A DNA stretch of 64,000 bases from a virus. The position numbers and the translations under genes were made by a program. Each line of letters starts with the position of its first letter. The first letter of the stretch is position 1. The DNA lies in the IMG/VR virus record IMGVR_UViG_3300021519_000008, positions 1-64,000 of that record, one strand, 5' to 3'. Below the pieces are notes generated by a model. The model saw only the letters and a program-made list of their open reading frames with translations. It did no database searches and was not told the origin of the DNA. Positions 36,767-45,791 of the stretch are shown here, one piece after another.

Positions 36767-37705
36767 ATGAGTAACAATAACATCAAGGGTATGCGCATTA
36801 TTCGCCCTTACAAAAGAGAACCATCTAACATGCGTACGTTAGAAGGATCATTGTACCAGAATGGATATGCATTCATTCCAGGAACAACAAGAAAGTTTTA
36901 TCCTCGTGTAGATTCACGTGGAGTTATTAGGACAGGATTAGATGAGAACTCTCCAAAAATCAGAGCCATCTTTGATCCTAAAGTAAAGGAAGCTGAGGTA
37001 CAACGAATCAAGCAATTGAAAGATTACTATGAGTCGATCCTTGACGAATCTTTAGAACCTAATAGTACGTTCTATGACGAAATGAAAGAAAACGGAGTTA
37101 CCCTAGAAGATGGTGAAAACATCTTTAACATGGAGAACCCTCGTGAAGCTGTAAATTTCTATTGGATTATGGAGACTGATATGGTAGCCAATTCATTAGA
37201 TGACATTGAAAGTGGAAAAGTAGACACCTCAATTGTAAAATTCTATGTTTACAATGGAGAAGTTGAAACAAAGGTAACCTTTGAACGCAAGAAAAAGATC
37301 AACAGCGCTATTGCATCTCTCGATAAGATGACTGCAGTTAAGCGTAAGAAGATTCAGAAACTTATCGGCTTAGGATTGCCAATGGATAGTACAGAAGAAG
37401 AAGTTTACAATGCTATAGATGAATTCTTACGTACACCTGCTAGTGCAATGGACAGAGATCCTATTGAACAGTTTGCAAAGATCACCTCTTATAGTGATGA
37501 CTTGCTTGATGTTAAGGCTCTTGTTAAAGACCTAGTAGATAAAAACATAGTAAGAATTAAAGGTTCTATCATTTACGAAGGTGAGCATGTATGGGCTAAG
37601 TCAATTGAAGAGTTTGAACTTTTCTTAACTGACCCTAAGCACACTGAAGAATACGATTCCTTTAAGGACAAATTAAAGAATAAAGCTAGAATTGATTCTC
37701 TCTAA
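36767..37705 (+). CDS. Virion-region protein downstream of MCP
   Basis: 312 aa, largely helical with a short beta N-terminus. 'MRIIRPYKREPSNMRTLEGSLYQNGYAFIPGT' and 'YPRVDSRGVIRTGLDENSPKI' are Arg-rich; the middle has 'YWIMETDMVANSLDDIESGKVDTSIVKFYVYNGEVETKV', and the C-terminus is Lys-rich (DKLKNKARIDSL). No enzyme motif. Its place between MCP and the connector-type genes is conserved in crAss-like phages, so it is probably a minor head or head-completion protein. Not recognised at family level. Confidence 0.65.
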   Translation: MSNNNIKGMRIIRPYKREPSNMRTLEGSLYQNGYAFIPGTTRKFYPRVDSRGVIRTGLDENSPKIRAIFDPKVKEAEVQRIKQLKDYYESILDESLEPNSTFYDEMKENGVTLEDGENIFNMENPREAVNFYWIMETDMVANSLDDIESGKVDTSIVKFYVYNGEVETKVTFERKKKINSAIASLDKMTAVKRKKIQKLIGLGLPMDSTEEEVYNAIDEFLRTPASAMDRDPIEQFAKITSYSDDLLDVKALVKDLVDKNIVRIKGSIIYEGEHVWAKSIEEFELFLTDPKHTEEYDSFKDKLKNKARIDSL

Positions 37706-37717
37706 TAAACATAAACT

Positions 37718-38434
37718 ATGATCTCAGTTGAGGAACTCATCTATGAGTTTAAACTAACCATAAACAAAGTCAATCGTCAGGATAACATTGATATCCCGAT
37801 TGAAGACATTATGGTTTATCTCAACAAAGCTCAAGTTAGTTGGGTTAAAACTAAACTTAATCCTAACAACGTTTATAGAGTAGGGTATGATTCTATCAGA
37901 AAACGGATTGACGACCTACAAATCTTAAAACAATCTAACGTTCTTTTACAACCAATTAAAACAAACGATCTCTTTCACATTGGCTATTACTGCCCTTTGA
38001 AAGATGCAGTAAACTATATGTTCTATATTTCGTCTTACGCTATAGCTAAAGAAAACAAATGTTCTGAGCCAATAACTATAGACTTAATTAGACACGGAGA
38101 ACTTACTACTAAGTATCTAGATGATAATTATAACCCTTCGTTTAAGTGGAGAACTACGATAGCCACACTGGGGAATGATAATTTAACAGTCTATACTGAT
38201 GGTAAGTTTACAGTTGACCAGGTCTACATTACATACTTACGTTATCCCCTTAGCATAGATGTCCAGGGTTATGTAAAGTTTGATGGAAGTAGTTCTGTTA
38301 ATCAAGACTGTGAACTCCCTGAATATGCTAAGTCAGACGTTGTCGACCTAGCTGTTAAGTTTGCTGCTCAATCAAATGACAATCAAGCACAAGCTGTGTT
38401 TGCTGAAGATCGTCTAACTAAAAACTCTGAATAA
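37718..38434 (+). CDS. Head-tail connector / ring-type protein
   Basis: 238 aa. 'MISVEELIYEFKLTINKVNRQD' (helix) and the C-terminal 'ELPEYAKSDVVDLAVKFAAQSNDNQAQAVFAED' (helix that ends connector proteins) resemble adaptor/ring proteins that stack below the portal in podoviral crAss-like tails. The centre is beta-rich (TVDQVYITYLRYPLSIDVQGYVKFDG). It lies between the MCP and the 520-aa virion protein, within 15 nt of both neighbours. The call is a family-level analogy. Confidence 0.6.
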   Translation: MISVEELIYEFKLTINKVNRQDNIDIPIEDIMVYLNKAQVSWVKTKLNPNNVYRVGYDSIRKRIDDLQILKQSNVLLQPIKTNDLFHIGYYCPLKDAVNYMFYISSYAIAKENKCSEPITIDLIRHGELTTKYLDDNYNPSFKWRTTIATLGNDNLTVYTDGKFTVDQVYITYLRYPLSIDVQGYVKFDGSSSVNQDCELPEYAKSDVVDLAVKFAAQSNDNQAQAVFAEDRLTKNSE

Positions 38435-38445
38435 AACATAAAATT

Positions 38446-40008
38446 ATGAATCACAAAATCACACAAATTTTCGTGCCTACAGCAGTATCTACTTCTGCTA
38501 GCACTGATGCTTTGGCAACTCAACAGTTGGCCATTTATGACGGAAAATTGACTACTAACTTAGGTGCTACTCCTTCAGCTACTGAAGGTTACATCGTAAT
38601 TGGTTCTGGTCAATCTAAGTTTGGTTCTTTCAAATCTGGTTTGATCAAAAAATCAAACGTTTTGAAAATTACTAAAACTGTTCCTGATAACACTACTAAA
38701 CAACAAATCACTTACATTGGTTTTGATGAAGTTAACGATGGTAAATCTCCTTCTTTCTCTTGCGATGAAGAGTATGTTGTTACTTTGAAAATCAGCGAAT
38801 ACTGGAGCAAAGGTATTTTCCAACCTATGATCCAAGAATCAGTAAGTGTTAAAACTGCTTGCTGCGCTGACTGTGCAGGTGGATGTGACTCTTTGGGTTG
38901 CTCTACTTACATGTCTACTTTGGCTGACAAAATCAATGCTTCCCCACTGTTGAGCAAGTATGTAACTGCTAGCTACGTTTACAAAGGTACTTTGCCTACT
39001 TACAAGTATACTTTGACTCTTCCTGATCCAGGTACAAACGTAGGTGGTGTTTCTACTTTCACTTCTTCAGGTGCTAGTACTACTAACGGAACTTATACTG
39101 CTGTTGCTGCTACAGGTGGAACAGGAAGTTCTGCTACCTTTACTGTAGTTATTGCAGGTGGTGTTGTAACTTCTATTACTAACGTTGCTGCAGGTACTGG
39201 CTATACTATTGGAGATAGTTTGACTATCCCTTCTGCTAGTGTGGGTTCAGGTGGTGCTATCACTCTTGTATTAACTGCTACTACTGGTCCAGAAGGTACT
39301 TTGTTGAATGCTTTGAAAGCGTATTACCCAGCTGCAACTTATGGTGCAATTACTTTTACTGCTGATGTTGATGGTGATCCAGATGCAGATGCTTTGAATA
39401 ATAGTATGTTTGAAATTGCAACTCCTTTGATTTCTGATATTACTTTGATGCCTGTTTATAATAACATTGCATGGGAAAAAGTATTGGTATCTGCTGGTTC
39501 AGTAACTGCTTGTGGTGTTAAAATCATCGGTAATGCTTTGGATGAATTCGGAAACGCTTGTGTTCCTGATGCAGTTCCTTATGTATTTAACTTGGTACGT
39601 TTCAAAGTAAACATCCATGAAGGTCCTTACAACACTCAAGATTTCGATATCGAAAACTTCTGTGCTGCTATCCCTGTAACCACTACTCAAGAGATCAAGT
39701 ATCCTATTGGTGCTGGTAAGGCTATGGCTGAAATGGAGCGTCACTACTTCACTAACAACTTGCCTGCTGTTGCTGAAGCTCGCTACTATTGGAATCCTAT
39801 CTACAACGAGGACATTAAGTTCTACGTAGATAACACCAAATTGTACAATGCTTATGAGTTGACCTACGAAGAAGGTTCAATGGATGGCTTTGAAAAGAAG
39901 ACTACAAATGCTCACTCTGTATTGGTTTTGGTTGACTCTACTGCTAGCTCAGTTATCACTGCTGTAGAAAACTTGTTTACCAACTTCACTGGGTTGTCAT
40001 TCTCCTAA
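38446..40008 (+). CDS. Virion surface protein with inserted beta domain
   Basis: 520 aa, codon use almost as biased as the MCP, so it is abundant in virions. It has a Cys-rich patch ('TACCADCAGGCDSLGCSTY', about 139-157). Residues about 200-283 are an inserted small beta domain (GTGSSATFTVVIAGG, then VVTSITNVAAGTGYTIGDSLTI) shared with the 41757 and 45792 products. The C-terminal part returns to a compact alpha/beta body ('KYPIGAGKAMAEMERHYFTNN'). Its place and expression suggest a capsid-associated or tail-sheath-like protein, possibly an auxiliary capsid or head-fibre protein. Confidence 0.65.
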   Translation: MNHKITQIFVPTAVSTSASTDALATQQLAIYDGKLTTNLGATPSATEGYIVIGSGQSKFGSFKSGLIKKSNVLKITKTVPDNTTKQQITYIGFDEVNDGKSPSFSCDEEYVVTLKISEYWSKGIFQPMIQESVSVKTACCADCAGGCDSLGCSTYMSTLADKINASPLLSKYVTASYVYKGTLPTYKYTLTLPDPGTNVGGVSTFTSSGASTTNGTYTAVAATGGTGSSATFTVVIAGGVVTSITNVAAGTGYTIGDSLTIPSASVGSGGAITLVLTATTGPEGTLLNALKAYYPAATYGAITFTADVDGDPDADALNNSMFEIATPLISDITLMPVYNNIAWEKVLVSAGSVTACGVKIIGNALDEFGNACVPDAVPYVFNLVRFKVNIHEGPYNTQDFDIENFCAAIPVTTTQEIKYPIGAGKAMAEMERHYFTNNLPAVAEARYYWNPIYNEDIKFYVDNTKLYNAYELTYEEGSMDGFEKKTTNAHSVLVLVDSTASSVITAVENLFTNFTGLSFS

Positions 40009-40015
40009 AATTAAC

Positions 40016-40045
40016 GGGGGAGTTAATTGCTCCCCCTTTATTTTA
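40016..40045 (+). terminator. Terminator-like hairpin after 520-aa virion gene
   Basis: GGGGGAG-ttaattg-CTCCCCC followed by TTTATTTT. It belongs to the GGGGAG/CTCCCC series (36699, 40522, 3494). Confidence 0.75.
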
Positions 40046-40067
40046 ACCTTAATTAAATAAAACAAAA

Positions 40068-40514
40068 ATGAAAGATATTATTCTAAAATCAGGTACATAC
40101 CTTAAGGAGACTAAGACATCACATACAAACTCTATCCCTGGAGAATCTTTGGAGAACTTTGTAATAAGTGTATTGGCTAATCCTACTTGCTGTGTAAAAA
40201 ACGTTTCTTTGACTAAAGGAACTGTTACTCAAGCTACTTCTCGTGCTACTGCTGTTACTTTGAATGCCCCTGCTGGAGTTATCACTACTGATACTACCAA
40301 CATTGCAATTGCAGGTAACGCTGTATTTACTGTAAACAACTCTTATGTAAAAGCAGATTCAGTTATTTTGTTGACTATCAACACTACTGGATTGGCTGCT
40401 TACTCTATCCACCTTGCGGTTGAGAGTGTTGCTGCAGGTTCTTTTGCTATCCGTATTTTTAATGCTACGGGAGCAACTTTATCAGCAATTAAAATTAATT
40501 ACGTAATCCTTTAA
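40068..40514 (+). CDS. Decoration / head-fibre-type virion protein
   Basis: 148 aa. An N-terminal arm (MKDIILKSGTYLKETKTSHTNSIPGESLENFVISV) precedes a beta-sandwich pattern with repeated Thr/Val/Ala strands ('SRATAVTLNAPAGVITTD', 'GNAVFTVNNSYVKADSVILLTINTTG', 'GSFAIRIFNATGATLSAIKINYVIL'). This layout is that of small phage head-decoration proteins. It is flanked on both sides by GGGGAG/CTCCCC hairpins, which fits a highly expressed single gene. Confidence 0.65.
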   Translation: MKDIILKSGTYLKETKTSHTNSIPGESLENFVISVLANPTCCVKNVSLTKGTVTQATSRATAVTLNAPAGVITTDTTNIAIAGNAVFTVNNSYVKADSVILLTINTTGLAAYSIHLAVESVAAGSFAIRIFNATGATLSAIKINYVIL

Positions 40515-40521
40515 TTAAATA

Positions 40522-40545
40522 GGGGAGGTAATACTCCCCTTTTTT
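40522..40545 (+). terminator. Rho-independent terminator
   Basis: GGGGAG-gtaata-CTCCCC followed by six T. No promoter was found between it and the next gene, so read-through must occur. Confidence 0.8.
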
Positions 40546-40550
40546 AAACC

Positions 40551-41057
40551 ATGAATGTACAACTAAACATAGAAGCATTAAAAGCGAAAGACTGCGCTTT
40601 CTTATCTATCTTGGATAACTCTTTATATCCAGTAGCTCCAACTAGTGCAGAAATTAATATCACTCTACCAGGGTTTTCAGATCCATATAATTTTGACTTT
40701 ATCTTAGGCGAAGTAAATACATTTACTTCTTATTCTTTTGGTCTTACAGTAGAGGGAACAGATAGCTTTACTCCACTTCCTGATGGTGTGTACAGATTAG
40801 AATTTGCTCCCTGCCCTAACGTAGGAGTAGCTAACAGGTACCATTTGCGTACTTGTAAAATTGATTGTCGTCTTGGAGTTCAGTGGGCTAAGTATGTAGA
40901 CTGCTGTGATGATGAGAAGATGTTATATTACTTAGACAAAATTGAGTTTTTGTTAAAGGGAGCTGAGGCACATGCTGATCTTTGCAACCCTGCAAAAGCT
41001 ACTGAATTATATATAAAAGCCGATGACCTACTCAGAAGAATTGAGCTTGACTGTTAA
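40551..41057 (+). CDS. Virion-region protein, Cys-containing
   Basis: 168 aa. The N-terminal 90 residues are a beta-sandwich pattern (SAEINITLPGFSDPYNFDFILGEVNTFTSYSFGL read in parts). They are followed by 'CPNVGVANRYHLRTCKIDCRLGVQWAKYVDCCDD' (seven Cys within the C-terminal part) and a C-terminal helix. It belongs to a run of four Cys-rich proteins (40551-43643). Position suggests a tail or head accessory protein; family not recognised. Confidence 0.6.
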   Translation: MNVQLNIEALKAKDCAFLSILDNSLYPVAPTSAEINITLPGFSDPYNFDFILGEVNTFTSYSFGLTVEGTDSFTPLPDGVYRLEFAPCPNVGVANRYHLRTCKIDCRLGVQWAKYVDCCDDEKMLYYLDKIEFLLKGAEAHADLCNPAKATELYIKADDLLRRIELDC

Positions 41058-41211
41058 GAAGAAACTAGCTATGGCTGCCTACAAGGAACTACAGCATATC
41101 AAGTACTTAACAAAACCTTATTACAAAAAGTCTAGAGCATTAGCACGCTTTCTTAAGTATGCTGATTGTTTAGACTGCGATACACGTGCAACCCTAAAAA
41201 TTAAACTGTAA
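41023..41211 (+). CDS. Small basic protein
   Basis: 62 aa from 41023, overlapping the previous gene by 35 nt; an internal Met at 41071 would give 46 aa and a 13-nt gap and is an equally good start. It is basic and helical (KYLTKPYYKKSRALARFLKY) with two Cys near the end (ADCLDCDTR). No family recognised. Confidence 0.5.
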   Translation: MTYSEELSLTVKKKLAMAAYKELQHIKYLTKPYYKKSRALARFLKYADCLDCDTRATLKIKL

Positions 41212-41226
41212 TTAAACTGTAAACAA

Positions 41227-41754
41227 ATGACTAAATGCTGCCCTACCAATAATTGTGTTGAGATCGTTCCTTCTGGATGCGTCAAATACACTGGTACTCC
41301 TACAGTAGGAGGACTTATAGATTCTTTTGATTCTTGTGACCCTTACCTAAATGACTTGCTTAAGTTGTTAGATGATAAGGTAGTTAACTTAGATGCTCGT
41401 GTAGGATTAAATAAAACTGCATTTGACAATGCTAATACTGCATGTGGACTTACTTCGGTAATCTCTACAACAGGTCTTACAGTTACAGATAATAAATATT
41501 ACTCTGCTGAGGTTGTACTTAAACTTGTAGGAGTTATCTGCGAATTGCGTTCTCGCATGAACTACTTGTCTTCTGGAAATATTAACTCCAATCTTGGAAA
41601 TGTTTATTGGGAAGACTTAGCATTAAGTCCTGATTTTATTCTTTATCTTAAAACTAAATGTTTAGGTGATGATCCTTGTGGTAGTGGATTACCTACTACA
41701 CTTGGAGGATTGCTTAGAACTATTATTAACAAACTTTGTACTTGCTGCCCCTAA
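41227..41754 (+). CDS. Cys-rich virion-region protein
   Basis: 175 aa with about 15 Cys, clustered at both ends (MTKCCPTNNCVEIVPSGC...; KTKCLGDD, INKLCTCCP). The centre has 'GGLIDSFDSCDPYLNDLLKLLDDKVVNLDARVG' (helix) and 'SAEVVLKLVGVICELRSRM'. It ends 2 nt before the next, also Cys-rich, gene. Proteins in this series may be tail-fibre or collar components; the Cys may bind metal or form disulphides in the virion. Not recognised. Confidence 0.6.
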   Translation: MTKCCPTNNCVEIVPSGCVKYTGTPTVGGLIDSFDSCDPYLNDLLKLLDDKVVNLDARVGLNKTAFDNANTACGLTSVISTTGLTVTDNKYYSAEVVLKLVGVICELRSRMNYLSSGNINSNLGNVYWEDLALSPDFILYLKTKCLGDDPCGSGLPTTLGGLLRTIINKLCTCCP

Positions 41755-41756
41755 CT

Positions 41757-43643
41757 ATGTCTACTTGTATTGATTGCTACGGAACTACTTCTATTGACCC
41801 TTGTGGAACTACAGGGTGTATCTCTACCAACTATGGTAAGTGTATAACCTATTCAGGTGCAGATCTTTTCTGTGCTACAGGTGCTGTTAAAACTTTTAGT
41901 GTAACTGGAGTAGCAGTAAACCCTACTGTACTTACTGACTACACCGTATCTCCAACAGGAGGAGCAGGAAGTTCTTTAAGTGTTAAGGTAACTCGTACTC
42001 CAGGTTCTACTACTTACACAGTGACTTTGGTTTCTGCAGGTTCAGGCTATGCTATTAATGACGTAGTAACTGTTGCAGGAGCTAGCTTAGGTGGAACTAC
42101 TCCAGCTAATAACTTATCTTTAGTTATTACCGCATTGGTTCCTTTGATTTCTTCAGTAAACACTATTGACGAAGTTATTGCTAATATTAACTCTAGACTG
42201 TGTACTTTAACTTCTGTAGGACTAAACTACTCAGGATTTAACTATGGATGTCTACGTGTAGGCGGTAACTTAAATAGTATAGGAACTTCTATTACAACTG
42301 CTCAACAGTTTGCTGAATCTACTTCTGCTGCTTTGTGTTCTTTGAATACTAGAACTCTTGCATTAGAAACTCCTACGTTTGTTGCTGCTTGTGTATCTGG
42401 GATTACTTCAGGTACTTCTACTCTAAGTCAAATCTTGACTGCTTATGGAACTAAAATATGCTCTATTAACACAAGTATAGATATGACAGGGGTTACAAAT
42501 AATCCTTGTATTGCTTATGCATTTACTACTAAGCCTTCTACTACCGTAGTATCAGATTATATTAACTGGGTCACAACCAACATGTGTGGTATGTTCCAGA
42601 CTTTAAATACAAGTATTGTTACTGTAACTACTGCAGCAGCTACCCTTAAGACTTATATCTCAGGAGGTAGTGCAGTTCCTGCATCTATTAACACTTCTTG
42701 TATCTCAGGAGGATCTGCTACAAGCACTTTGAGTGCAGCAGCTATCTTGTTTACTAGTCAGATCTGTGCAATCAACACTACTTTAGCTTCTATCCCTGCT
42801 TCTAGTTATGCTCTAACTTGGGCTACAAACTTTGGATCAACTCCTTACTATGGTTATACTTTTGGTTATACTAACAGTGCAGATACATTAGCTAATCAGT
42901 TAGGAAAGATTGTTTCTACTTTAGGTAGATTAAAACTTAAGTTAAACTCTAGTGACTTTGTTGCTACTAGTGATGCAGATGGATTAAATGTAGCTTTGGC
43001 TTCAGGAGTAAGATTTGCTTGTTCTCAATTGAGTACTTGTTCTATCTCTGCTTTATCTGATGTAACTACAAGTTCTCCTGCAACCTACCACACTTTGTTC
43101 TGGAATGGTTCTGAGTTTGTAAACAAAGAACTTATCTTTACTTCAACAGGAGGAACAGTAACAGTTACTCGTACTGATAACGTAGGTAATGTAACTATTA
43201 ATTTAGAGTCTTCTGGATCAAGTGGAACAGCTACAGCTGCTACTTTGGTTGCAGGAACTTTGACCAATGCAGTAGTTGCTGCTTCGTTAAGATTCCCAAG
43301 TGGATCTTTACCTAGAGTATCTAAGTTTGGTAAAACAATAACAATTGTAGGAAGTTTGGCTGTTAATGCTACAGGTTCTTTTGCTTGGGCACATGGTCAA
43401 TCTTTAATATTTGCAACAGTTCCTGCAGGATATCTTCCTTTATACCTTCCAGTATTTAACGTATTGATTCTTAAGTATACAACAACTTCAGGTACTAACT
43501 CGACTGTTGTGTATCAAGGTGTATGTTACATAAATGGTAGTGACTTAACGATAGAATTGAATAACCCAGCAAGTCCAATATCTTTGTCTGTTGGAGAATC
43601 TCTTGAGATATTTATCGGAGGAAATTCTTACGCAGCAATTTAA
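41757..43643 (+). CDS. Tail-fibre/collar-type virion protein with inserted beta domain
   Basis: 628 aa when started at 41757 (MSTCIDCYG...), 2 nt after the preceding stop; the longer frame from 41736 overlaps that gene. The N-terminus is Cys-rich (CIDCYG, DPCG, GCIS, KCITY). Residues about 42-128 are the small beta domain shared with 38446 and 45792 (GAGSSLSVKVTR, then SAGSGYAINDVVTV). Two helical repeats with Cys follow, then a C-terminal beta domain (about 510-628) like a fibre tip (SLPRVSKFGKTITIVGSLAV...). A terminator follows. It is probably a short tail or head fibre. Confidence 0.65.
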   Translation: MSTCIDCYGTTSIDPCGTTGCISTNYGKCITYSGADLFCATGAVKTFSVTGVAVNPTVLTDYTVSPTGGAGSSLSVKVTRTPGSTTYTVTLVSAGSGYAINDVVTVAGASLGGTTPANNLSLVITALVPLISSVNTIDEVIANINSRLCTLTSVGLNYSGFNYGCLRVGGNLNSIGTSITTAQQFAESTSAALCSLNTRTLALETPTFVAACVSGITSGTSTLSQILTAYGTKICSINTSIDMTGVTNNPCIAYAFTTKPSTTVVSDYINWVTTNMCGMFQTLNTSIVTVTTAAATLKTYISGGSAVPASINTSCISGGSATSTLSAAAILFTSQICAINTTLASIPASSYALTWATNFGSTPYYGYTFGYTNSADTLANQLGKIVSTLGRLKLKLNSSDFVATSDADGLNVALASGVRFACSQLSTCSISALSDVTTSSPATYHTLFWNGSEFVNKELIFTSTGGTVTVTRTDNVGNVTINLESSGSSGTATAATLVAGTLTNAVVAASLRFPSGSLPRVSKFGKTITIVGSLAVNATGSFAWAHGQSLIFATVPAGYLPLYLPVFNVLILKYTTTSGTNSTVVYQGVCYINGSDLTIELNNPASPISLSVGESLEIFIGGNSYAAI

Positions 43644-43688
43644 TAAAAATCTTGGCAGGATTTTTTGGTTGGTTTTCCTGTCATCTTG

Positions 43689-43727
43689 CTAGTAGGAGCC
43701 TGCGAAAGTGGGCTCTTCTAGTTTTAA
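43689..43727 (+). terminator. Terminator after fibre gene
   Basis: CTAGTAGGAGCC and GGCTCTTCTAG form a stem of about 10 bp with mismatches, followed by TTTTAAAA. Another hairpin, GGCAGGA/TCCTGTC, lies just upstream. Confidence 0.65.
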
Positions 43728-43735
43728 AATAACCC

Positions 43736-43766
43736 TTGACTTAAACTTAAAATTAAATTATATTTG
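43736..43766 (+). promoter_or_regulatory. Promoter of tail/ring operon
   Basis: TTGAC at 43736 and TATATTTG at 43759-43766; spacing 23; 36 nt before the start at 43803. Confidence 0.8.
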
Positions 43767-43802
43767 TAATGAACCTTAAATTAACCCAAACTATATCCTG
43801 AG

Positions 43803-44444
43803 ATGTACACAAATTCAGAATTAATCGGTAGAGTTAAGAGTGCTAACAAGTTTGTTAGTGACGATGACTTAATAACTGATCGTTATATTTATGGTTTATT
43901 AAAAACAAAAGCAGCTACTTTACTACGTAGAGAGATCAATTTGAGAAGGTTGCTTACTTCAGATAATGTTTATCAATCGTATGAGTGTGTACACTTGATT
44001 GAAGCTAAGGGATCAGAGTGTGATTTAAATTGTCCTATTCGTAGAACCAAATACAAACTACCAAACATAGATGAAGGTTTATATTCATATTTCATTCAGG
44101 GGGTATTCAATACTTCGAACTCAGAAGAACTTTTCCCCACGACTATTAGAGATTACATCAATCATACCCGCTTACGTTTTAAGACCCCTAAAAAGTACTA
44201 CACCATTCGTAATGGATATTTGTATGTTTTAGACCCTGACGTAGAGTGTGTTAATATGTACGCTTACTTCACCGAGTCTATAGAGGACTTAGATGGTACA
44301 GAATGCATGAGTATGTATGATAAACAATTTAAGTTCCCAGGTTATCTAACAGACACATTAATTGAAATGTGTACTCAGTCATTGATGAACTATCAAAGAA
44401 TCCCTCAAGACTTGGAAGATAACAACAGAGACGAACCCAACTAA
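43803..44444 (+). CDS. Tail ring / tubular-type protein
   Basis: 213 aa. 'MYTNSELIGRVKSANKFVSDDDLITDRYIYGLLKTKAATLLRREINLRRLL' (helical) is the usual N-terminus of a crAss-like ring/tail tubular protein, followed by a beta-rich centre and a C-terminal helix ('FPGYLTDTLIEMCTQSLMNYQRIPQDLEDNNRDEPN'), which usually contacts the portal. Three Cys. It starts the operon 43803-51896 that also holds a HU-like protein, a second ring-type protein and the muzzle-like giant. It probably builds part of the tail hub. Confidence 0.65.
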   Translation: MYTNSELIGRVKSANKFVSDDDLITDRYIYGLLKTKAATLLRREINLRRLLTSDNVYQSYECVHLIEAKGSECDLNCPIRRTKYKLPNIDEGLYSYFIQGVFNTSNSEELFPTTIRDYINHTRLRFKTPKKYYTIRNGYLYVLDPDVECVNMYAYFTESIEDLDGTECMSMYDKQFKFPGYLTDTLIEMCTQSLMNYQRIPQDLEDNNRDEPN

Positions 44445-44446
44445 TT

Positions 44447-44938
44447 ATGTCGAAAGACTTCATAAGAAAAAACCAGCAACCCAAAGTAAGACAAAAAGAG
44501 AAAGACACAGCTTCAGATACGAACTATGTCTGTCTTGGTGCTTACGAAATGTTCTTAAGAGAAACCAAACGTAAAGATATCACCTACAGAGAATTCTGTG
44601 GCATCCCTAAAAAGATACACTTAAAGCTTATGGAGAGATTGTTACGTGGTAGATACGCAATTAGATTTCCAAACTTAGGTTCCATTAAAGTTGTAAAGAC
44701 AGAAAATGCAATTCCAAAAGCTAAACATACGATTATTAACTGGAAACTCTACCACGAAACTGGTGTCAAAGTGCCTTATAGAAACACACATACCAATGGT
44801 GCCGTCTATAAGTTTCACTTGTATCCTTACTATAAAAGGGTAGTACAGTTTGGCTTCTATGATTTAAGAGTGTCTAACAAACACAAAGCAGTACTAGCGC
44901 AAGCTATAAGAGAAAACAAAATAGACATACAGTCTTAA
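44447..44938 (+). CDS. HU-like/conserved virion-region protein
   Basis: 163 aa, very basic. 'TYREFCGIPKKIHLKLMERLLRGRYAIRFPNLGSIKVVKTE' (about 43-85) has the helix plus 'L-x-x-LG-S-I/V' turn reminiscent of HU-type DNA-binding or ribosomal-like folds, and the C-terminus is rich in Arg/Lys/Tyr (YPYYKRVVQFGFYDLRVSNKHK). A basic protein at this place, between two ring-type proteins, is conserved in crAss-like genomes. It may bind DNA at the tail gate. The call is tentative. Confidence 0.5.
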   Translation: MSKDFIRKNQQPKVRQKEKDTASDTNYVCLGAYEMFLRETKRKDITYREFCGIPKKIHLKLMERLLRGRYAIRFPNLGSIKVVKTENAIPKAKHTIINWKLYHETGVKVPYRNTHTNGAVYKFHLYPYYKRVVQFGFYDLRVSNKHKAVLAQAIRENKIDIQS

Positions 44939-44949
44939 AATATAAAAAC

Positions 44950-45786
44950 ATGAATTACGATAACACTAACTTTATTTCATCTGAGCCCTTAATTGCGGAA
45001 GTAAAGCAAGAGTTAAAGTCGTACTTTGAGGCAGGTGCAATAAGTGAAGTGATGATTCCTACTTACATAGATCAATCACTTCGTAAGCTTAGAGTAATGG
45101 TCTTAAAACCAGAAGAATTGGTTTTGTCTTTTCACGATTACAAGTCAGAACTTCCTTGCGACTTTGGGCTACTAGACTATGCTATATACTATGACTCCGA
45201 GATCTTCTGGTCTCAAGGAGTTAACTCTGTTAGAGGTAGTTGGTACAAGTCTATTCAATGTACTAATGGTTGTACAGATTGCGGACTTAAAGAAGAGATG
45301 TATGAAACAGTATCTGTTGCTACTCCTGGCTTTAAGATTACAATGAAGCAACCTACTTGGATTAAGGTTTACTATGGATCGAAAGCTCTCTGTGTAGAGG
45401 ACTGTCCTAACCTTAGTACTTCTTCAAATGATGTTATTCAAATTCATCCTAATAAAACTGTCACATCTACGTTTGAAACTGGTTGCATATACGTTAGATA
45501 TTTCTCACGTCCAATGGACGATGATAACCTACCTATGGTTCCAGAAATTCTTGAAGTTGAAGAGTATATCAAGTCTTATCTTAAGTTTAAGTTTTTTGAA
45601 CAACTTTGGCATTCAGTAGTAGACGAGAGTCAACGTCAGGTAGAAGCTAAGTTTCAGTACTACAGACAAGATCAACTAAACAAGTTGCAAGCAGCTAATG
45701 GTTACTTGTTAACTTATACCAAACAACAGATGGCAGATAACGTAGCTAAGATGCGTAATCGCTTTATCAAATACCATATTCAATAA
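44950..45786 (+). CDS. Second tail ring / stabilisation-type protein
   Basis: 278 aa. Helical N-terminus (EPLIAEVKQELKSYFEAGAISEVMIPTYIDQSLRKL), beta-rich centre with Cys pairs (CTNGCTDCGLKEE), and a long C-terminal helix (VEEYIKSYLKFKFFEQLWHSVVDESQRQVEAKFQYYRQDQL...). The order corresponds to the second connector-like protein of crAss-like tails, related in position to P22 gp4/gp10-type tail stabilisation proteins. It lies 5 nt before the muzzle-like gene. Confidence 0.6.
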   Translation: MNYDNTNFISSEPLIAEVKQELKSYFEAGAISEVMIPTYIDQSLRKLRVMVLKPEELVLSFHDYKSELPCDFGLLDYAIYYDSEIFWSQGVNSVRGSWYKSIQCTNGCTDCGLKEEMYETVSVATPGFKITMKQPTWIKVYYGSKALCVEDCPNLSTSSNDVIQIHPNKTVTSTFETGCIYVRYFSRPMDDDNLPMVPEILEVEEYIKSYLKFKFFEQLWHSVVDESQRQVEAKFQYYRQDQLNKLQAANGYLLTYTKQQMADNVAKMRNRFIKYHIQ

Positions 45787-45791
45787 GATTA

